The translations under genes and the position numbers were made by a program. Positions 32,761 to 45,349 of a stretch of 64,000 bases of DNA are shown here, piece after piece. How positions within the stretch are numbered: position 1 is the stretch's first letter; every line of letters begins with the position of its first letter. The stretch is from the NCBI GenBank assembly GCA_030704615.1, contig CM060732.1:81057171-81121170 (forward strand). The letters run 5' to 3'. The notes under the pieces were generated by a model. It did not search any database, had not been told where the DNA came from, and saw only the letters and a program-made list of their open reading frames with translations. Source of the stretch: Takakia lepidozioides. Its lineage: Eukaryota > Streptophyta > Takakiopsida > Takakiales > Takakiaceae.

Positions 32761-35610
32761 TTACACTTCAGGTGCCTCTTTAATGGTGTTCAGATCCGAC
32801 TTCTCTTGTGGGGGGCTGGCAATCGACGAAACCCGTCTGCCTCTCTCGGATTGAGAGTTGGCTGCAAATTTCAAACTTGCATGGTGCAGGCCCTTCTCTT
32901 TTTCGGCGTCATTCCACTCGGAGACGTAGTAATCTTCCTCAGTAATCTTCCGTGATGCTGGGAAGAGCATGCCCCCCCACTGAGGGAAGTAGACAAGCCA
33001 CACCGGGAGCGTACAACACAACATCATAACACCCATGAGACTGATTCCTTGCTCTGTAGAGTATTTTGTACTTGTGAAGAAAAGCAATTGGGTCAGGACG
33101 GAACCGAGATTACCGCCCGCACCCGTGAACCCTGAGATTATGCCAAGAGATCTGCGGGAAATGAAGGGGATGATCCCAAAGGTTGCCCCGCAAGCGGCCT
33201 GGACAAATATGGAGAAAATAATCATGATAGTTATTGAAAGATTTAGTTTTCCAACTCGGCCCAAGATCACACAAAGAGTCCCGGCTACCGTCTGAAGAAT
33301 CCAGAGTATCCATAGCCGGCCACGCATCCCGAACTGCCTTCCCATGAAATCCGAAAGTATTCCTCCCAGAGGGCGAGAGAAGAAGTTCATGAACCCAAAA
33401 ATTGAGGCAATTACGCCGGCCGTGTGGAGATTGAGGTTGAACCGATCATAGAAGTACTGAGCAATGATGTTGTCTACTGTGAGCTCAACCCCAAAGCTGT
33501 AGCCGTATACAAGAGCAAATATCCATGTTCTATAGTTAGAGACGGCATACAAGAACACCTGCACAATTACAGGGGAGTATACACGTTAGAAGATTCAAGA
33601 AATGAGGAAAACGTATCTGGACTCAGTACATAAATGGAGCGTTAATCTGTCACTAGGGGCAGTTTTCTTGCAGGCTCTCCATATCTGTTTACAGTCCCTA
33701 CAAGACAGAAAGAAAGGAACCTTAGAAGAGAGACAGAATAGGCTGCAACATGCCCTTTATCGAAGAGTTGGTGAATTGGGAGTGAAATCTAAGGGAATCA
33801 ACCCACAGAATTCATCTAATTTGAGCGCGAAAGCCAGAGCGTAGAGAGACAGGGAGGTGCCAGCCATTCCCTTACATGGCCGTTGTCTACTTCTATGCAC
33901 CAACTAGGGTATGAAACAATTTCGGACAGCAATGTTTTCTGTCGCATGGCAGGCAGTAGATCATACTACATATAGAATAAGAAATTTGGTAAGCAGAGAG
34001 AGAGACAGAGAGACAGAGAGACAATTCGACACCTTTGAAAAGCTATCTGTGACTTTAGCGCCTTGTTTCTTGAGGGTCGAGTAGTTTCCATCCGGCAAAT
34101 CTTGTCCAAGTGTCAAGACCAGCAGCCCCATCACTATGTGCATACAACCGGGAAGGAAAAAGGCCAAGCGCCATGCGGTGAAGTCTGTTGCATGAAACCT
34201 GACCCAGAAAAGCATAATGGAAATTAGAGACCTGTGTATAGCAGACTCGTGACTGGAGGGGCCTCATGGAAAAACAAGGGAGAGAGAGGGGAAGAAGTTG
34301 TTGTCTTCTGGAAATAGACTCCGACCCCAGTCTGCAAAGCCCAAATGAAGTTAATGCTATTTCTAGATTCTTTCAAGAGAGCACGACAACATCAAGAAGT
34401 GTATCCTTGCATTCAGACACGCGAAATGGAGCGAAAAAGAGATCGGACAGAGGCCTGAGTGCCCTTCTTCCCGACTGGGCGAGAGATGATCCGCACTCTT
34501 AAACCCCAGAAGCGAAGTTTGAATTCCGAAAGTAAATCCGAGTCAGCTCTGAGAGTGGAGTCAACTACTCATTCAAGAGATGGAGGGACAGAGAAGACCC
34601 AAAAGTTGTACCTATTTCTGATCAAATCATAGACAAGTGGCATGATAAGCTGGGTGGCGCCTCCCCCCAGATTCCCCCACCCTGCTGCAGTTCCATTAGC
34701 AACCCCAACAATCTTGCTGTTGAACATTGAGCTCATCCAGAACTGGCAGGAGACAAATGTTGCCAGAGAAAACCCAATGAAGAATCGGACGAGAATGAAG
34801 CCCGTTGCGGTTGATACAGTTGCCATGGAAAATACGGCGGGCGCTGCCATCATGATGAGAAATGCACATCCATAACGAGGCCCCACGAGATCGCAAAGCG
34901 TACCCATGAGGAGACGGGAAAGGATCGAACCTGCAATTCACAAACACATCATCGTTGAATACCAGTACATGCAGAAGGACCAGCTGGATTAGAGCTCAGT
35001 CCCACGGGTGCAATGTAATTTACATTGCACGGCCTACGTGCTGCGACTGTTATCCAATTGGAAGGGGACAGATTCTGCAGATCGATTATGGCAGCAAGGT
35101 CAGCTTGGCGATCAATCATCTCTCTCTCTTAAAAAGTCACTCGGACTAGGGAACGGCATGAGTACAATCTAAGATGACCCCCTCTCTCTACCCTGGGATT
35201 CATTGGTCGACAGTCCTGCATACAACTATATATTTAACGCTTCTCCATGTACCTGACACCGAGGCGATTCCCGCATTTGCTATATCAGTCTTGGTCAGGT
35301 CCAGATTATCGCGGATAACAGGAATCAAAGGGGGTGCCGCAAAGGTCGATAGGAAACAAGTGAAGAAAGAGATCCAGGAGAGGTGGAAGGTCCTCATGTG
35401 AGGCTTGGCAATGGACCAGAGTCTCAATGTCGTTGCCTTATGTTCAGAATCGACTGGGAGGGAAAATTTTGCAGCATCCGCGTCTGATACGTTCCCCGTT
35501 CTCTTCTCAATATTAAGTGCAAAGATTTGTTCTCTTCCTGTCACTCCATGCATAGACATTCCGGGGTCTCCCGCAACATCTCCCACCCCCGAAGTACTCT
35601 GGTCAGCCAT
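32761..35610 (-). CDS. NRT2: NRT2-type high-affinity nitrate transporter
   Basis: Plasma-membrane nitrate/proton symporter of the NNP family in the major facilitator superfamily; 546 residues, close to the usual 530. Exons in transcript order are 35610-35253, 34930-34612, 34198-34033 and 33558-32761, with consistent phases. The N-terminus has the conserved [11 protein letters not shown] and [18 protein letters not shown] segments. Exon 2 carries the MFS loop [16 protein letters not shown] and the first nitrate signature [15 protein letters not shown]. The last exon carries the second ([11 protein letters not shown]) and the typical ending [10 protein letters not shown]. The tail [10 protein letters not shown] aligns with the segment of Arabidopsis NRT2.1 that contains the regulatory Ser501. 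Most NRT2 proteins need the partner NAR2/NRT3 for activity; no such gene is seen in this window. The ATG at 35610 is chosen because the NRT2 N-terminus begins there. The frame looks intact. Confidence 0.95.
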
Positions 35611-36558
35611 ATCTGCAGGTTCAAAGCTCTTGCTGGTACCTAGTGCTAGTGTCTCTCTTTCGTAAGCAATCACTCTAGTGTCTACTTGACTCTAGATAGA
35701 GGTACCAACGTACGACTAGATTCTTTCGGTCAAGACTCAATATCCTTTCATTGCGTCCCAAAGTAGTCGGCTTCACGAGCTGGGGACAGACTTTGCCTTG
35801 GGTAGAAGCAGGACGTGCTCTACTAGGCCAGTTCGACTAGCCTGAGAATGGAGAAGAGATGAACAGTTGTCTGAACAACCCACAGGGACGAGAAAGAGTT
35901 CGATTCAAAAAGACCGACATCTTCGAATCCGCTCGAGTTCGCTGAGCTGTGTGTGGTAGTGTGAGTGTGAGAGACGTAAAGCTCCAGAAGCTGATCTTTT
36001 TATCGAGGCGCTGCGAGAGCCCCAACAGCAAACGAGGCGCAAGATGTGCAGGGAATCCTCAAAGTCAAAGCAGCACAACACAAAGCGAAGCGGTGATGAG
36101 ACGCTGCAGTGCGTGTGGGTAGGGAAGCGACACTCCCTAAAGTTAAGGCAACTCCCTTATTCTTGGAATACAAGAGGCAAGCCACCCACGACAGCGACCC
36201 GCGCGGTGACCGCTGCGGTACGCCGCGTCGCGTATGCCTCCACGCTCTGGCCGGGGCGGCCCGCCGCGGTTAGTTTCGCGCGGTATATGTTTGTATTTTC
36301 TTAAATCGAAGCTCGGCCCTTCAAGTTTTTCCTTTAAATTAAACTAAATAAGTTCTACTGGGCTGCAGCGGCAGGTGTACCGGGTGTGACTAACTCCTAT
36401 AATAAGCCTGAGATAGATATTAAATTGAGATAATATTACAGTATAATGAAGAGCTTCACTGGGAATAATGTAAGAACTGAATGCGATCCCTGATGGCAGG
36501 TTGGTACCTCGATTGAACTGGCATGTCAAATCTTTCCCACCCTTGGAGAATGTTATTG
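35611..36558. other. NRT2 upstream region
   Basis: This interval holds the presumed promoter and leader of the minus-strand nitrate transporter gene. A strongly CpG-rich stretch lies at about 36190-36290. No other gene is recognised. I did not identify a specific nitrate-responsive element with confidence. Confidence 0.4.
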
Positions 36559-37080
36559 AACGGGTGACACTTAGGCGACACTAAAGGGAGTGTAACTCCA
36601 ATTTGGGTGACACTGAAGGGAGTGTAACTCCAATTTGGGTGACACTGAAGGGAGTGTCACTCCAATTTGGGTGACACTGAAGGGAGTGTAACTCCAATTT
36701 GGGTGACACTGAAGGGAGTGTCACTCCAATTTGGGTGACACTGAAGGGAGTGTCACTCCAATTTGGGTGACACTGAAGGGAGTGTAACTCCAATTTGGGT
36801 GACACTGAAGGGAGTGTCACTCCAATTTGGGTGACACTGAAGGGAGTGTCACTCCAATTTGGGTGACACTGAAGGGAGTGTAACTCCAATTTGGGTGACA
36901 CTGAAGGGAGTGTAACTCCAATTTGGGTGACACTGAAGGGAGTGTCACTCCAATTTGGGTGACACTGAAGGGAGTGTCACTCCAATTTGGGTGACACTGA
37001 AGGGAGTGTAACTCCAATTTGGGTGACACTGAAGGGAGTGTCACTCCAATTTGGGTGACACTGAAGGGAGTGTCACTCCA
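36559..37080. repeat. 32-bp tandem repeat array with hairpin units
   Basis: About 16 units of a 32-bp sequence, GGGTGACACTGAAGGGAGTG followed by T(A/C)ACTCCAATTT. The first unit is partial and diverged. Two forms alternate: TAACTCC (A) and TCACTCC (C). Their order left to right is A A C A C C A C C A A C C A C C, apparently built on an ACC super-unit of 96 bp. C units contain a perfect inverted repeat, GTGACACT-GAAGGG-AGTGTCAC (8-bp stem, 6-base loop); A units have one mismatch. The very low divergence points to recent amplification. All three minus frames stay open, but this is a by-product of the period. Confidence 0.97.
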
Positions 37081-37664
37081 CTTGATGTAACCCACACTTG
37101 GTCTCAAAATTGGACTGTCCAAATTTGGCTGTATTAAATATACTTACACAAGACACGGGATGCCATGGTACAGGTTTACACAAACCAGAGGAGCCGGGGT
37201 TACACAGATGTTATACTACCCGCCCATCAAGAATGAATCTAGCACCTCGCCGCCTCTACTGGCATCACCTTACAAGTAGGCTAATCACCAGTCCGGGGGA
37301 GTAGTTGACGCTCCTTGAATCTCGCAAAAGTACTCTCAGATTACGAGAATACATTAAGTTCTTAGAGAGAGAGAAGACGTCAGCCCTAGCCGGCGTAACT
37401 AAGACCTTTTGGGGCATTATTCCTATTATTTTCATATTCTACGTGTTCCTCTCATCACGGATCTCACTTTTTCACTTGAGGAATGTGATTTTGCGCTTAT
37501 TTTTATGTGGGGACGTTGGAGCACAAAAGTGGATGCACCTGGTGGGATTCTAGAAAGTGGGGGGCAAGTAGCTGAGTAAGGCCGTCAAAGGGCCTGATCT
37601 AGGTGGCCATGGAACCTCAATATGTGGTGGGACTTTGCATGCGGGGTCTTGTATTATAGAGAAC
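37081..37664. other. Gene-free spacer
   Basis: Between the hairpin array and the piggyBac-type element, I see no gene or recognisable element. One short stretch (about 37270-37330) is reminiscent of retroelement junctions, but no terminal repeats were found. Confidence 0.3.
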
Positions 37665-38878
37665 TTAACCCTTAAGTGTCAAAACTCATTTTCACCCTCT
37701 TGTGGAAAAACATGACCCTGGCCCACAAAAAAAAAATTATCTATAGAATCTCTGTGTCCCTGTAAAACTGACCTTTTGAATTACTCCCACCTACCCCACC
37801 TCCTACCACAAAAAGTTTCATCAAAATCCATCTGAAGATTATAAAGTGTAGAGTGGGGACAAAAAAAAATCTCCACTAAGAACTAGGTGGCAAAAAAAGC
37901 AGTTTTTTGCTCGTATTTGGGCATTTTTTATTTTTTCTGTTTGAGAGTCTCAAGAATGTTGTTCCATACCTAATAACACACATTCTCATAAAATTTCAGT
38001 TTTTTCTGAAATGTTCTCAAGTGGGCTCCTTTGTAGTGACAAATTTGGGGGGTCAAAATATGCCATTTTCTTTGGGCAGGCCAAAATCTCTCTTCCTAAA
38101 ATTATACAAAGAAATTCAGCCGGTCAATCCCTAATCCCTCCGGTTGAAATGTCATGGGCTTCCATATGAAGTCCCCGAAAAACTTTGAGGCGAATCAGCC
38201 AATGCACCACATCCTTAGGTTCCCTGCCCAAGACTTCAAATGGCACACCTTTGGTATAGCCTGCAGGCCTAGGATATTTGGAGCCGTAGCCCAGAAGGGC
38301 GCGGGGTTTGGTAGCTCCTATGGCTACCCGGCCCTGCTTTCATGGGGGGCCACTCCACCCTCAACCCTCTCAAACCCCCGCCCTAGGTTTGGCCCACCCC
38401 TCGTGGCATTTTTCTTGAGCCCCAAGCTCTGCCGCCATCGCGGCTACACTCCCTCCAGCCCGCCCTGCATGGCATTAGCCGGAGCTGCCATCGCTGTGGA
38501 TTCAGGCTAGGGCCAAGGCCTGGGAATGCCCAGACCTGCGCCGGGCGCCATGCCCCTGCCGGGCAATCAAGGGGTTTGAGGGAGCGTGCCGCCCTAACCT
38601 TTATGGGGTATCCCTAACCTGACCGCAGTTGCCATGTCAGCAACTTGGGCAGGTTAGGGGGCCAAATTGGCCTCAAAAAGCTGAGTGTGCCCCCTTCAAT
38701 TGGTCTAGACCCATACCCCTTCAGGCATTGACCAATTGGCCAATGCCATATGAAGGGGGACCCGATTATCTGTCGATTGAGCCAAAAAAAAGGCCAACAG
38801 CCTTAACCATAGGAAGTTATGGCTGGTTAAAGAAACCTAACCAACCCAAAACGGGTCGGTTTGACACTTAAGGGTTAA
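37665..38878. mobile_element. Non-autonomous piggyBac-type element (TTAA target site)
   Basis: A perfect 15-bp terminal inverted repeat CCCTTAAGTGTCAAA lies at 37669-37683, and its complement TTTGACACTTAAGGG at 38860-38874. It is flanked on both sides by TTAA (37665-37668 and 38875-38878). A TTAA duplication with CCC-starting termini is the signature of the piggyBac superfamily. The 1,206-bp body encodes no transposase I can recognise. Its left part is AT-rich, while about 38260-38600 is markedly GC-rich, suggesting a captured segment. It would need a transposase supplied from elsewhere. Confidence 0.8.
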
Positions 38879-41800
38879 TGTGCGAGAGGATTGATTATAG
38901 TGTTTAGTTTTGAAGGGTACCTTAGACTTTCATTTGCAAGTTTCCAAAACAATTGACCTTCATTTTGAAAGGCTGTAATTTTGACAACCCTTCATTTTGA
39001 CAACCCTTCATTTTGTTTTTGGCAGCCTGGCATTCGGCGAACATGCATGTATCATAAAAATAATTTTTCTGTACAATACACATGAAATGGAAGTCTTTTC
39101 ACATTCCACAAGTCCACAAATGATTAAAATAATGAATAAAATTTAATCTAGATCTATTTGCAAAGGAAGAGCTCTAGGGTTCTTCATGCCACTCCAAATC
39201 TCAAAAATGGCAATCCAATCCATGGCCTCCATTTCGAGCCCACATAAAGAAACTCGCATCAATGCATCCAAAGTCATTGTTTTCATGAGTAACAATAGTC
39301 TATCTTTGTATCGTGGAGCAACCTATTCCTATTCCCCATTTACCACCCATGTTAGCCTCCTCGCATTCCCGAAACTTCATGATACCAAATGTAGGACCAT
39401 CTTATGGACGCATATAATACAACCAATGACATCCTACCTTCCATGCCCCTTAAATTATTCTTTTGACATGCGGCCTACTCTCTTGTGCAACATATACTTG
39501 AACCTCTTCCTCTTCTCCCTGAGTACTAGAGCCAGAATCCTCTTCCCTAACACTAGAGGGTATCTCAAATTCATTGTGTACACTGATTCTTATGAATCTT
39601 CCATATGAACACCACCTGAAGATGCAGACCATGATTATAAAGTATCCATCCTCATTTGTCTAACGTCGCGACGTGGCCTACCAATTGGTGGCCAACGCAT
39701 TGAGACTGGGACATATTTCATGTAGCAAAATTGAACAAACTTCAACCAACCCCAATCTTTTGTATATAAAATTGTCACAGTAGGTTCACCTAGTTTTGTT
39801 TGCCTTCGGGCTGGCACGGGCTTCTATGTCCACTGTCCACTCTTTGTCCGTGTTCATGTGAGCTACAACGACATTGCTCCTTGAATCCTTTGCCTGCGCC
39901 AATACTTAAGCTCAACACACTCCACGATAAGCTTCAACACGGCGGGGCAGACCTCACGGACCTAGAATACACCGTGCACAGTACGCTCAACACACATTTT
40001 GCTGTGAGGTGGGCTGCATACACTACAAGAGATGAGCGTTTTTAGGACTACGGCTTTGGCGGAGTCATAAAAACTGCACTGGGTAGATGACTACAGAGCG
40101 CTGAAATGCATTGCAGTCATAGTTTTATGACTTTGTAGTAATGGGTATCATTACATGACTCCGGAAAGTTAGGGAGCATTGGTCAAACATTGTTGACCTT
40201 GATGACAGGGATGGTTTATATGACTAGTGTGATATGTTTGACTACACGTGGACGACGTTTCATGGACTCTTATGACTCCATGACTGAAGATGGTTTCACA
40301 GCTCTATTTATACGACTACATCACTACACGTGTCATTTTGAAGGCACATATAATGCAAATACGGTTGCCCATTAGGTTTAAAAAAATTAAAAAGTTGCTA
40401 ATAAGGTTGCCCATTAGGGTAATCGTGAACAGAAAGGAGGGCTGGGGCTTGGCGTTTTTTTTGTCTCCTGCGCCACACCACATAGCCGAGGGATGGAACA
40501 CGATGATAGCAGGATATGCAGGGGCGTGGGATGGAGGCGTTGAGCAAATGATGCACGAAGGAGAAGAGGAGGAGGAGACGAGACGAGGAGAAGCGAGCTC
40601 GCCGTTCTTGGGAGAGTCAGCTTGGTCTTAGCAGGCGTGTTTCAATCTCTGACTACTCAGCTACGCCGTAGTGGTTCGATCTCACAGACCAATCCGACAT
40701 TACCTGACTACAGACACAAGCAGCACACACAAGAGGTCCTTTTAGGTTGATGGTCGGTCAAATCCTCCATGGGTCAGGACAGGTCAAGGACAATGTGGTA
40801 GGGCACCTTCTTCTTCAACCTATTTCAGCCTGTGTTGCCCTCTCATCAGACTCGGCCGCAAGATGCATATTGAATTCTGTAAGTTAGGTCGTTGGGTAGA
40901 TCTGTGGTGGTTTGGAGTGACTTTTGCAAGTTACTGCCAGTGTGGCAGCAGGGAAGTATCCAAAAACATATAATAGAGGTGAGGAGAAGCTTTGGGGTGA
41001 ACACTTTCCGACCCCAGTCAATGGTGGGACAATGGAGACAAAAAGGCGAATGTCTGTTGGACTACAGAGAGAAGCAGATGCATTTCAGATTGTGATAAGT
41101 AGGGTTGGGGTGTTTCGTATGGTTGGGGTGTTTGCTGGTAGAATTCTAGGCTGTCAGAGGCATGGATAGCTGAAGGAGCAGGGATAGAGTGTGGGTCCAG
41201 ATTCATCCAAGAGGGCTGGATTTCAAGCTCCACATTACCTATGATTCCCTGTGGAAGGATAGCTACAAGAAACCTACATGGGTAGATGGTCAACTGGAAG
41301 CGGCAGCAGCAGCGGCACAATTGATAAGGTCAAGCACTTCTACTAAAGGCACCTCCTTCAGCACATTTCACCCTGTTTTTCCCTCTTATCCATTTCTTGC
41401 GAGCTGTCTTCTCTTATCTGTTTGTCTGCCCAATCTTCAGTGAATGCGTCAAGGCTTTGTGTTTTGGCTTCTTCCTCATTTTTGTCACCCTCTCCCATGA
41501 ATATCTTTGGTTGGCGCTCAAACCCTGCTGAGCTGTAGATGTTGTCCATGCCAATGCATTCTTCTTCACCAAATCCATGTTTTTGCCTTAAATCCTTGAT
41601 GTTATCGTGCGCATACATATCGCTACACAACTACATCGCTGTCCAAACCACACCACACATATATGCACAATGAAGTAGTCTGCCACAATCGCTCCCCTAG
41701 CTGGTGGATAGGTCCCTCTAACTCCAGATAGCTACAAGATGTAATAGCCACAACCGTACTAAGTCCTCTATCACTGTCCCTATTGTACTCAAACTCTAAA

Positions 41801-41947
41801 GACCAAGAGGCCGGGTACAAGAGTAGCCCCATCGTTAATCGCTGTCTTGCAATCTGTGAACTTGAGCCAGGTTCTCGTGTGTTCAAGGTCTCCTAGTAGC
41901 TTGGCCTTGCATTTCTTGTTAGCCTCCCATGGTTGTATCTACTCCTA
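38879..41947. other. Gene-poor region, no recognisable genes
   Basis: Open frames such as 39186-39608 (+), 40290-40631 (+) and 41630-41358 (-) lack domains and have no credible gene context. Around 40030-40700 the words GACTAC and TGACT recur, and may be a degraded transposon. The right end probably includes the 3' non-coding end of the neighbouring retroelement, but I found no long terminal repeat. Confidence 0.35.
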
Positions 41948-44900
41948 TTATCCAATGCATTGTGGACATAACCAATCCCCATCCGGAACCATCTCAAGAG
42001 GTGGAGTCAAGCATCCCATATGCCAACCTCTAGAGCATCGATCACACACCAGCATGGTGGCTGCCCCTCTAGCAGACCCACACAACATGCACCTCAAACT
42101 TGCAGATACCACTGCCAGGTTTGGGTCAATCCTGCCATCGACATTCGGAAGGTGACATAGCGCACAATTACGCACATGGTCCTTCCAGGTTATGCCATCC
42201 CGACCCTCCAAGACCAATACGCCTGAGGGCAAGACCTCTCGAACCCTCAAAATAACACGTCTTGCAGTCACATCCAAGGTCGTAGGAGCAGTCTGCTGCA
42301 TATAGACATAGTCACCAGGGTTGAATCTCCAAACCCCAGGACGATAGCCCCCACCACGTATGGTAGCATACCTCAACGTATCACGGTGTTGTGCAATGGC
42401 AAGGTTCTCGAAAGCCATGGGCATGACTTTCTTGAACAACTCTGCACGCTGCTCACATGCACGTGCCCACACGTCCGGATCGTCAAGGTTAAGAATTGTA
42501 GCAGCTTCTCTGCGAATGGATGTAGGCAAATCCGGCTCTCGGCCAAAGAAAAGAAAGTATGGTGAGAAGGAGGCAAGTGATGTTCGCTTGCTGAACCTGT
42601 AGCCCATGGCTAACCAAGGTAACTGAAGGTCCCAATCTCCTAGGTGTCCCTTCTGCAAGCCATACTTGCGCAAACCCCTCTTTACTGTCTGAACAACTCT
42701 CTCTGGCAAGCCATCGGCCTCAGGATGATCCCGAGAAGTCGTGCGGTGGTCTATCAAGGCCTTGTCACACAAAGCCTGAAACTCCCCCAAGAACTTTCTC
42801 CCTTGGTCCGTGAGTACCTCAGCTGGAGCACCGAATCGGCTAAGCACACAATCCAAGAATGCATACGCAGCTCCCTCACTAGCCTTATCAGGCAATGGAA
42901 CCAACTCAATCCACTTGGAGAAGTGCTCCACCATCACCAACACGTACTTGTTGTGGCGCATGGTCAGTGGCAACGGCCCTGCGAAGTCAAAACTTCACCT
43001 ATAGCCCAATCCCATGATCGGAAGAGGGTGCAATTGTGGAGTAGGGGCGTTGAATGAAGCACGCACCCTGTCACACACCATGCACCTAGCCACAAATTGT
43101 TGCACCTCTGTGTGCATACCATGCCACCAATACTGCCCCTGCAGTAGACTATGAGTGCGTCGCACCCCAAAATGCCCCAACTCCTCATGGGCATGCCGCA
43201 CTAACCGTGCCCGCTATGTTGGGTGAGGCACAATCCTCACTCGACCATCCTCCCACACTCGGAGCAGGTGTGTCCCCTCCCACTTGAACCTCTTGGCTCG
43301 TTGTAGGATCCGATCCTTCTCCTTGGCAGTCACAGTGGCTGTCGTGTCTCCAGTGCGGAGGTAGTCCAACACAACTGAATCCTCATGTATATCTTTGGTG
43401 CCACCTTGCTCATTGCTGGCCTCAGGGTCCTCAGATACTTGATCTACAGTCATCCCTGTTGTAGGTCCAACCTGGCCTTCGGCTGCCAAGATACACAAAA
43501 ATGCAGATGAATGTCATCCGGGCACCATCTCCTCATCCGTCTCACCATGCCACCGAGCTCCAGTGTCATCCTGCTGGCTCGTGCATGGATTGCGACTTAA
43601 CCCATCTGCATTGTGATTGACCAAACCTGGTCGATGCACCACCTGAAAGTCATACTCTTGAAGGATGAGTGCCCACCGTGCAAGCTTCCCCGTAAGCTTG
43701 TCTGACTCCGTCAACCACTTGAGTGGTTGGTGATCCGTGACAAGGGTGAAGAGATTGTCGTATAGATAGCACCTGAAGTGTGCCACGGCCCACACTGCAG
43801 CTAAGCATTCTCCCTCATATGAGCTATACTTAGACTCTGCAGCATTGTTCGAGCGGCTAGCATAAGCCACTACGAACTCTCTTCCCTCATCATCCACCTG
43901 TGTGAGCACCGCTCCAAGCCCCAACATGCTCCAATCTGTATGCATCTGAAAAAAACGCCCCCTGATAGGTCGTCTCAAGATGGGCGCCGAGGTCAACCTC
44001 GTCTTGAGCTCTTGAAAAGCTTGTTCTTGCTCATCTTCCCACTGCCACTCCTGGTCCACCTTGGTCAGATTGGTTAGAGCCTTTGCAATGGCACTAAATC
44101 CCTTAACAAATCGTCCATAATAGTTTGCTAACCCCATGAAAGCTCGAACTCGGCTCACATCCGTGGGGCGTGGAACCTGTGCAATGGACTCTACCTTAGT
44201 CTGCTGTACCCCCAATCCTCCAGGATATATCATGTGACCCAGATACTCAATCTGGTTGTGGAAAAACTTGTACTTTCTCGGATGTAACTTCAATCCGTGC
44301 GTCCTCAAGCGCTCAAATACCCCCTGAAGGTGTCTCTCATGCTCCTCCACCGTAGCACTAAAGATGATAATGTCATCTATGTAGCACCGAGCAAACTCCA
44401 CCCCTGCTAGAATCCTGTCCATGACTCTTTGAAACTCAGCAGGAGCGTTTTTAAGCCCAAATGGTAAGAACCGCCACTGGTATAGGCAATCCTTCCCGTG
44501 CTCATTGATCCCCCAGAATGCCGTCTTTTGCTTATCCGCCTCCTTGATCGGCAACTGGTGATATCCGGATCATAAATCCAACGTGCTAAAGACCTTGGCA
44601 TGCCCAATGGCATCAAAGATCTCCTCTGGTGTCGGCATGGCATACCTATCGGACTTGGTCTGATGATTTACAGGCCGGTAATCACCGCACATACGTCTCT
44701 CCGTCCAATTGCCATAGACATCCTTCTTGGCTGGCATCACTGTGGCTGAAGCATACTCTCCATCAAAGAGCTCCACCAAACCTGTCTCCCAGAGATCTTG
44801 AGTCCTCATCTGAATCAAAGACCTCTCCATGTCACTGTATCTATAGGGTCTCCGAAAGATTGGCGTGTCAGTGGCCAACTCAATACGGATCTCTTGACCC

Positions 44901-45082
44901 TTCAGTGCTCCCAAGTCCTTCAAACTGAAGGCAAAGCAATTCCTGTAAGCCCTCAGGAACCGCCGTATACGTCGTCTCTCTCCTCCGGTGACAATGGGTC
45001 CAATGTCAGGCTCCCAATTGTCCTCCGTGACTGCAACCTTGAGTCCAGCAGGCTTAGAGGTAGAAGACGCGTCCCATGGTTG
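41948..45082 (-). pseudogene. Gypsy-type pol: RT, RNase H, integrase, PHD finger
   Basis: The reverse transcriptase shows VMPAKKD, VFSTLDL, GLKNAPAEFQR and the catalytic YIDD box (near 44365). RNase H follows (MHTDWSMLGLGAVL, YEGECLAAVWA, TDHQPLKWL). The integrase has an HHCC zinc site (HAHEELGHFG ... CMVCDRV near 43100) and a core with VLTDQG and PERVVQT as second and third acidic residues; the first Asp is in SFDFAGPLP. After the integrase barrel (FNPGDYVY) comes a C4HC3 PHD finger: CMLCG, LVCDRC, WHMGCL, WLCPQC (42100-41950). The frame is interrupted at 45083 (TAG), 44570 (TGA), 43514 (TGA), 43214 (TAG) and about 43007 (TGA). Each stop can be reached from Gln, Arg or Trp codons by one transition, and no frameshift occurs across 3.5 kb. 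Confidence 0.88.
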
Positions 45083-45349
45083 CTATGCCGCAACCTCTTG
45101 AGCAGTATCCCCTGCCTGCTCAGTCAATGACAAGGCCTCATCCTGCCCCATCATCTCATCCTTGAGGACCTCATCAACCCGAGAAGAATCCCCAATCTCA
45201 TCAATCACAACTGCCTTGGCTGCCAACTCCTTATGAGCCTCGAGCACCTCCCACGTGTGCCATGGATGCGGCCTGCACCTCGTGGTCCTCACCTGCTCGC
45301 CCCCACTCGCTGCCTGTACCGTCTCAGTAGGCAGAGAGACCATGACGGG

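Noticed and set aside
36559-37080. CRISPR-like array
   Set aside because: Repeats are head-to-tail without unique spacers and the context is eukaryotic nuclear DNA.
36581-37122. Long open frames in all minus-strand frames across the 32-bp array
   Set aside because: The 32-bp period reads through all three frames in turn and happens to lack stops. The peptide is only the repeat translated; no start context or homologue supports a gene.
39186-39632. Possible transposase remnant
   Set aside because: Open frames on both strands lack catalytic motifs or inverted ends that I could recognise.
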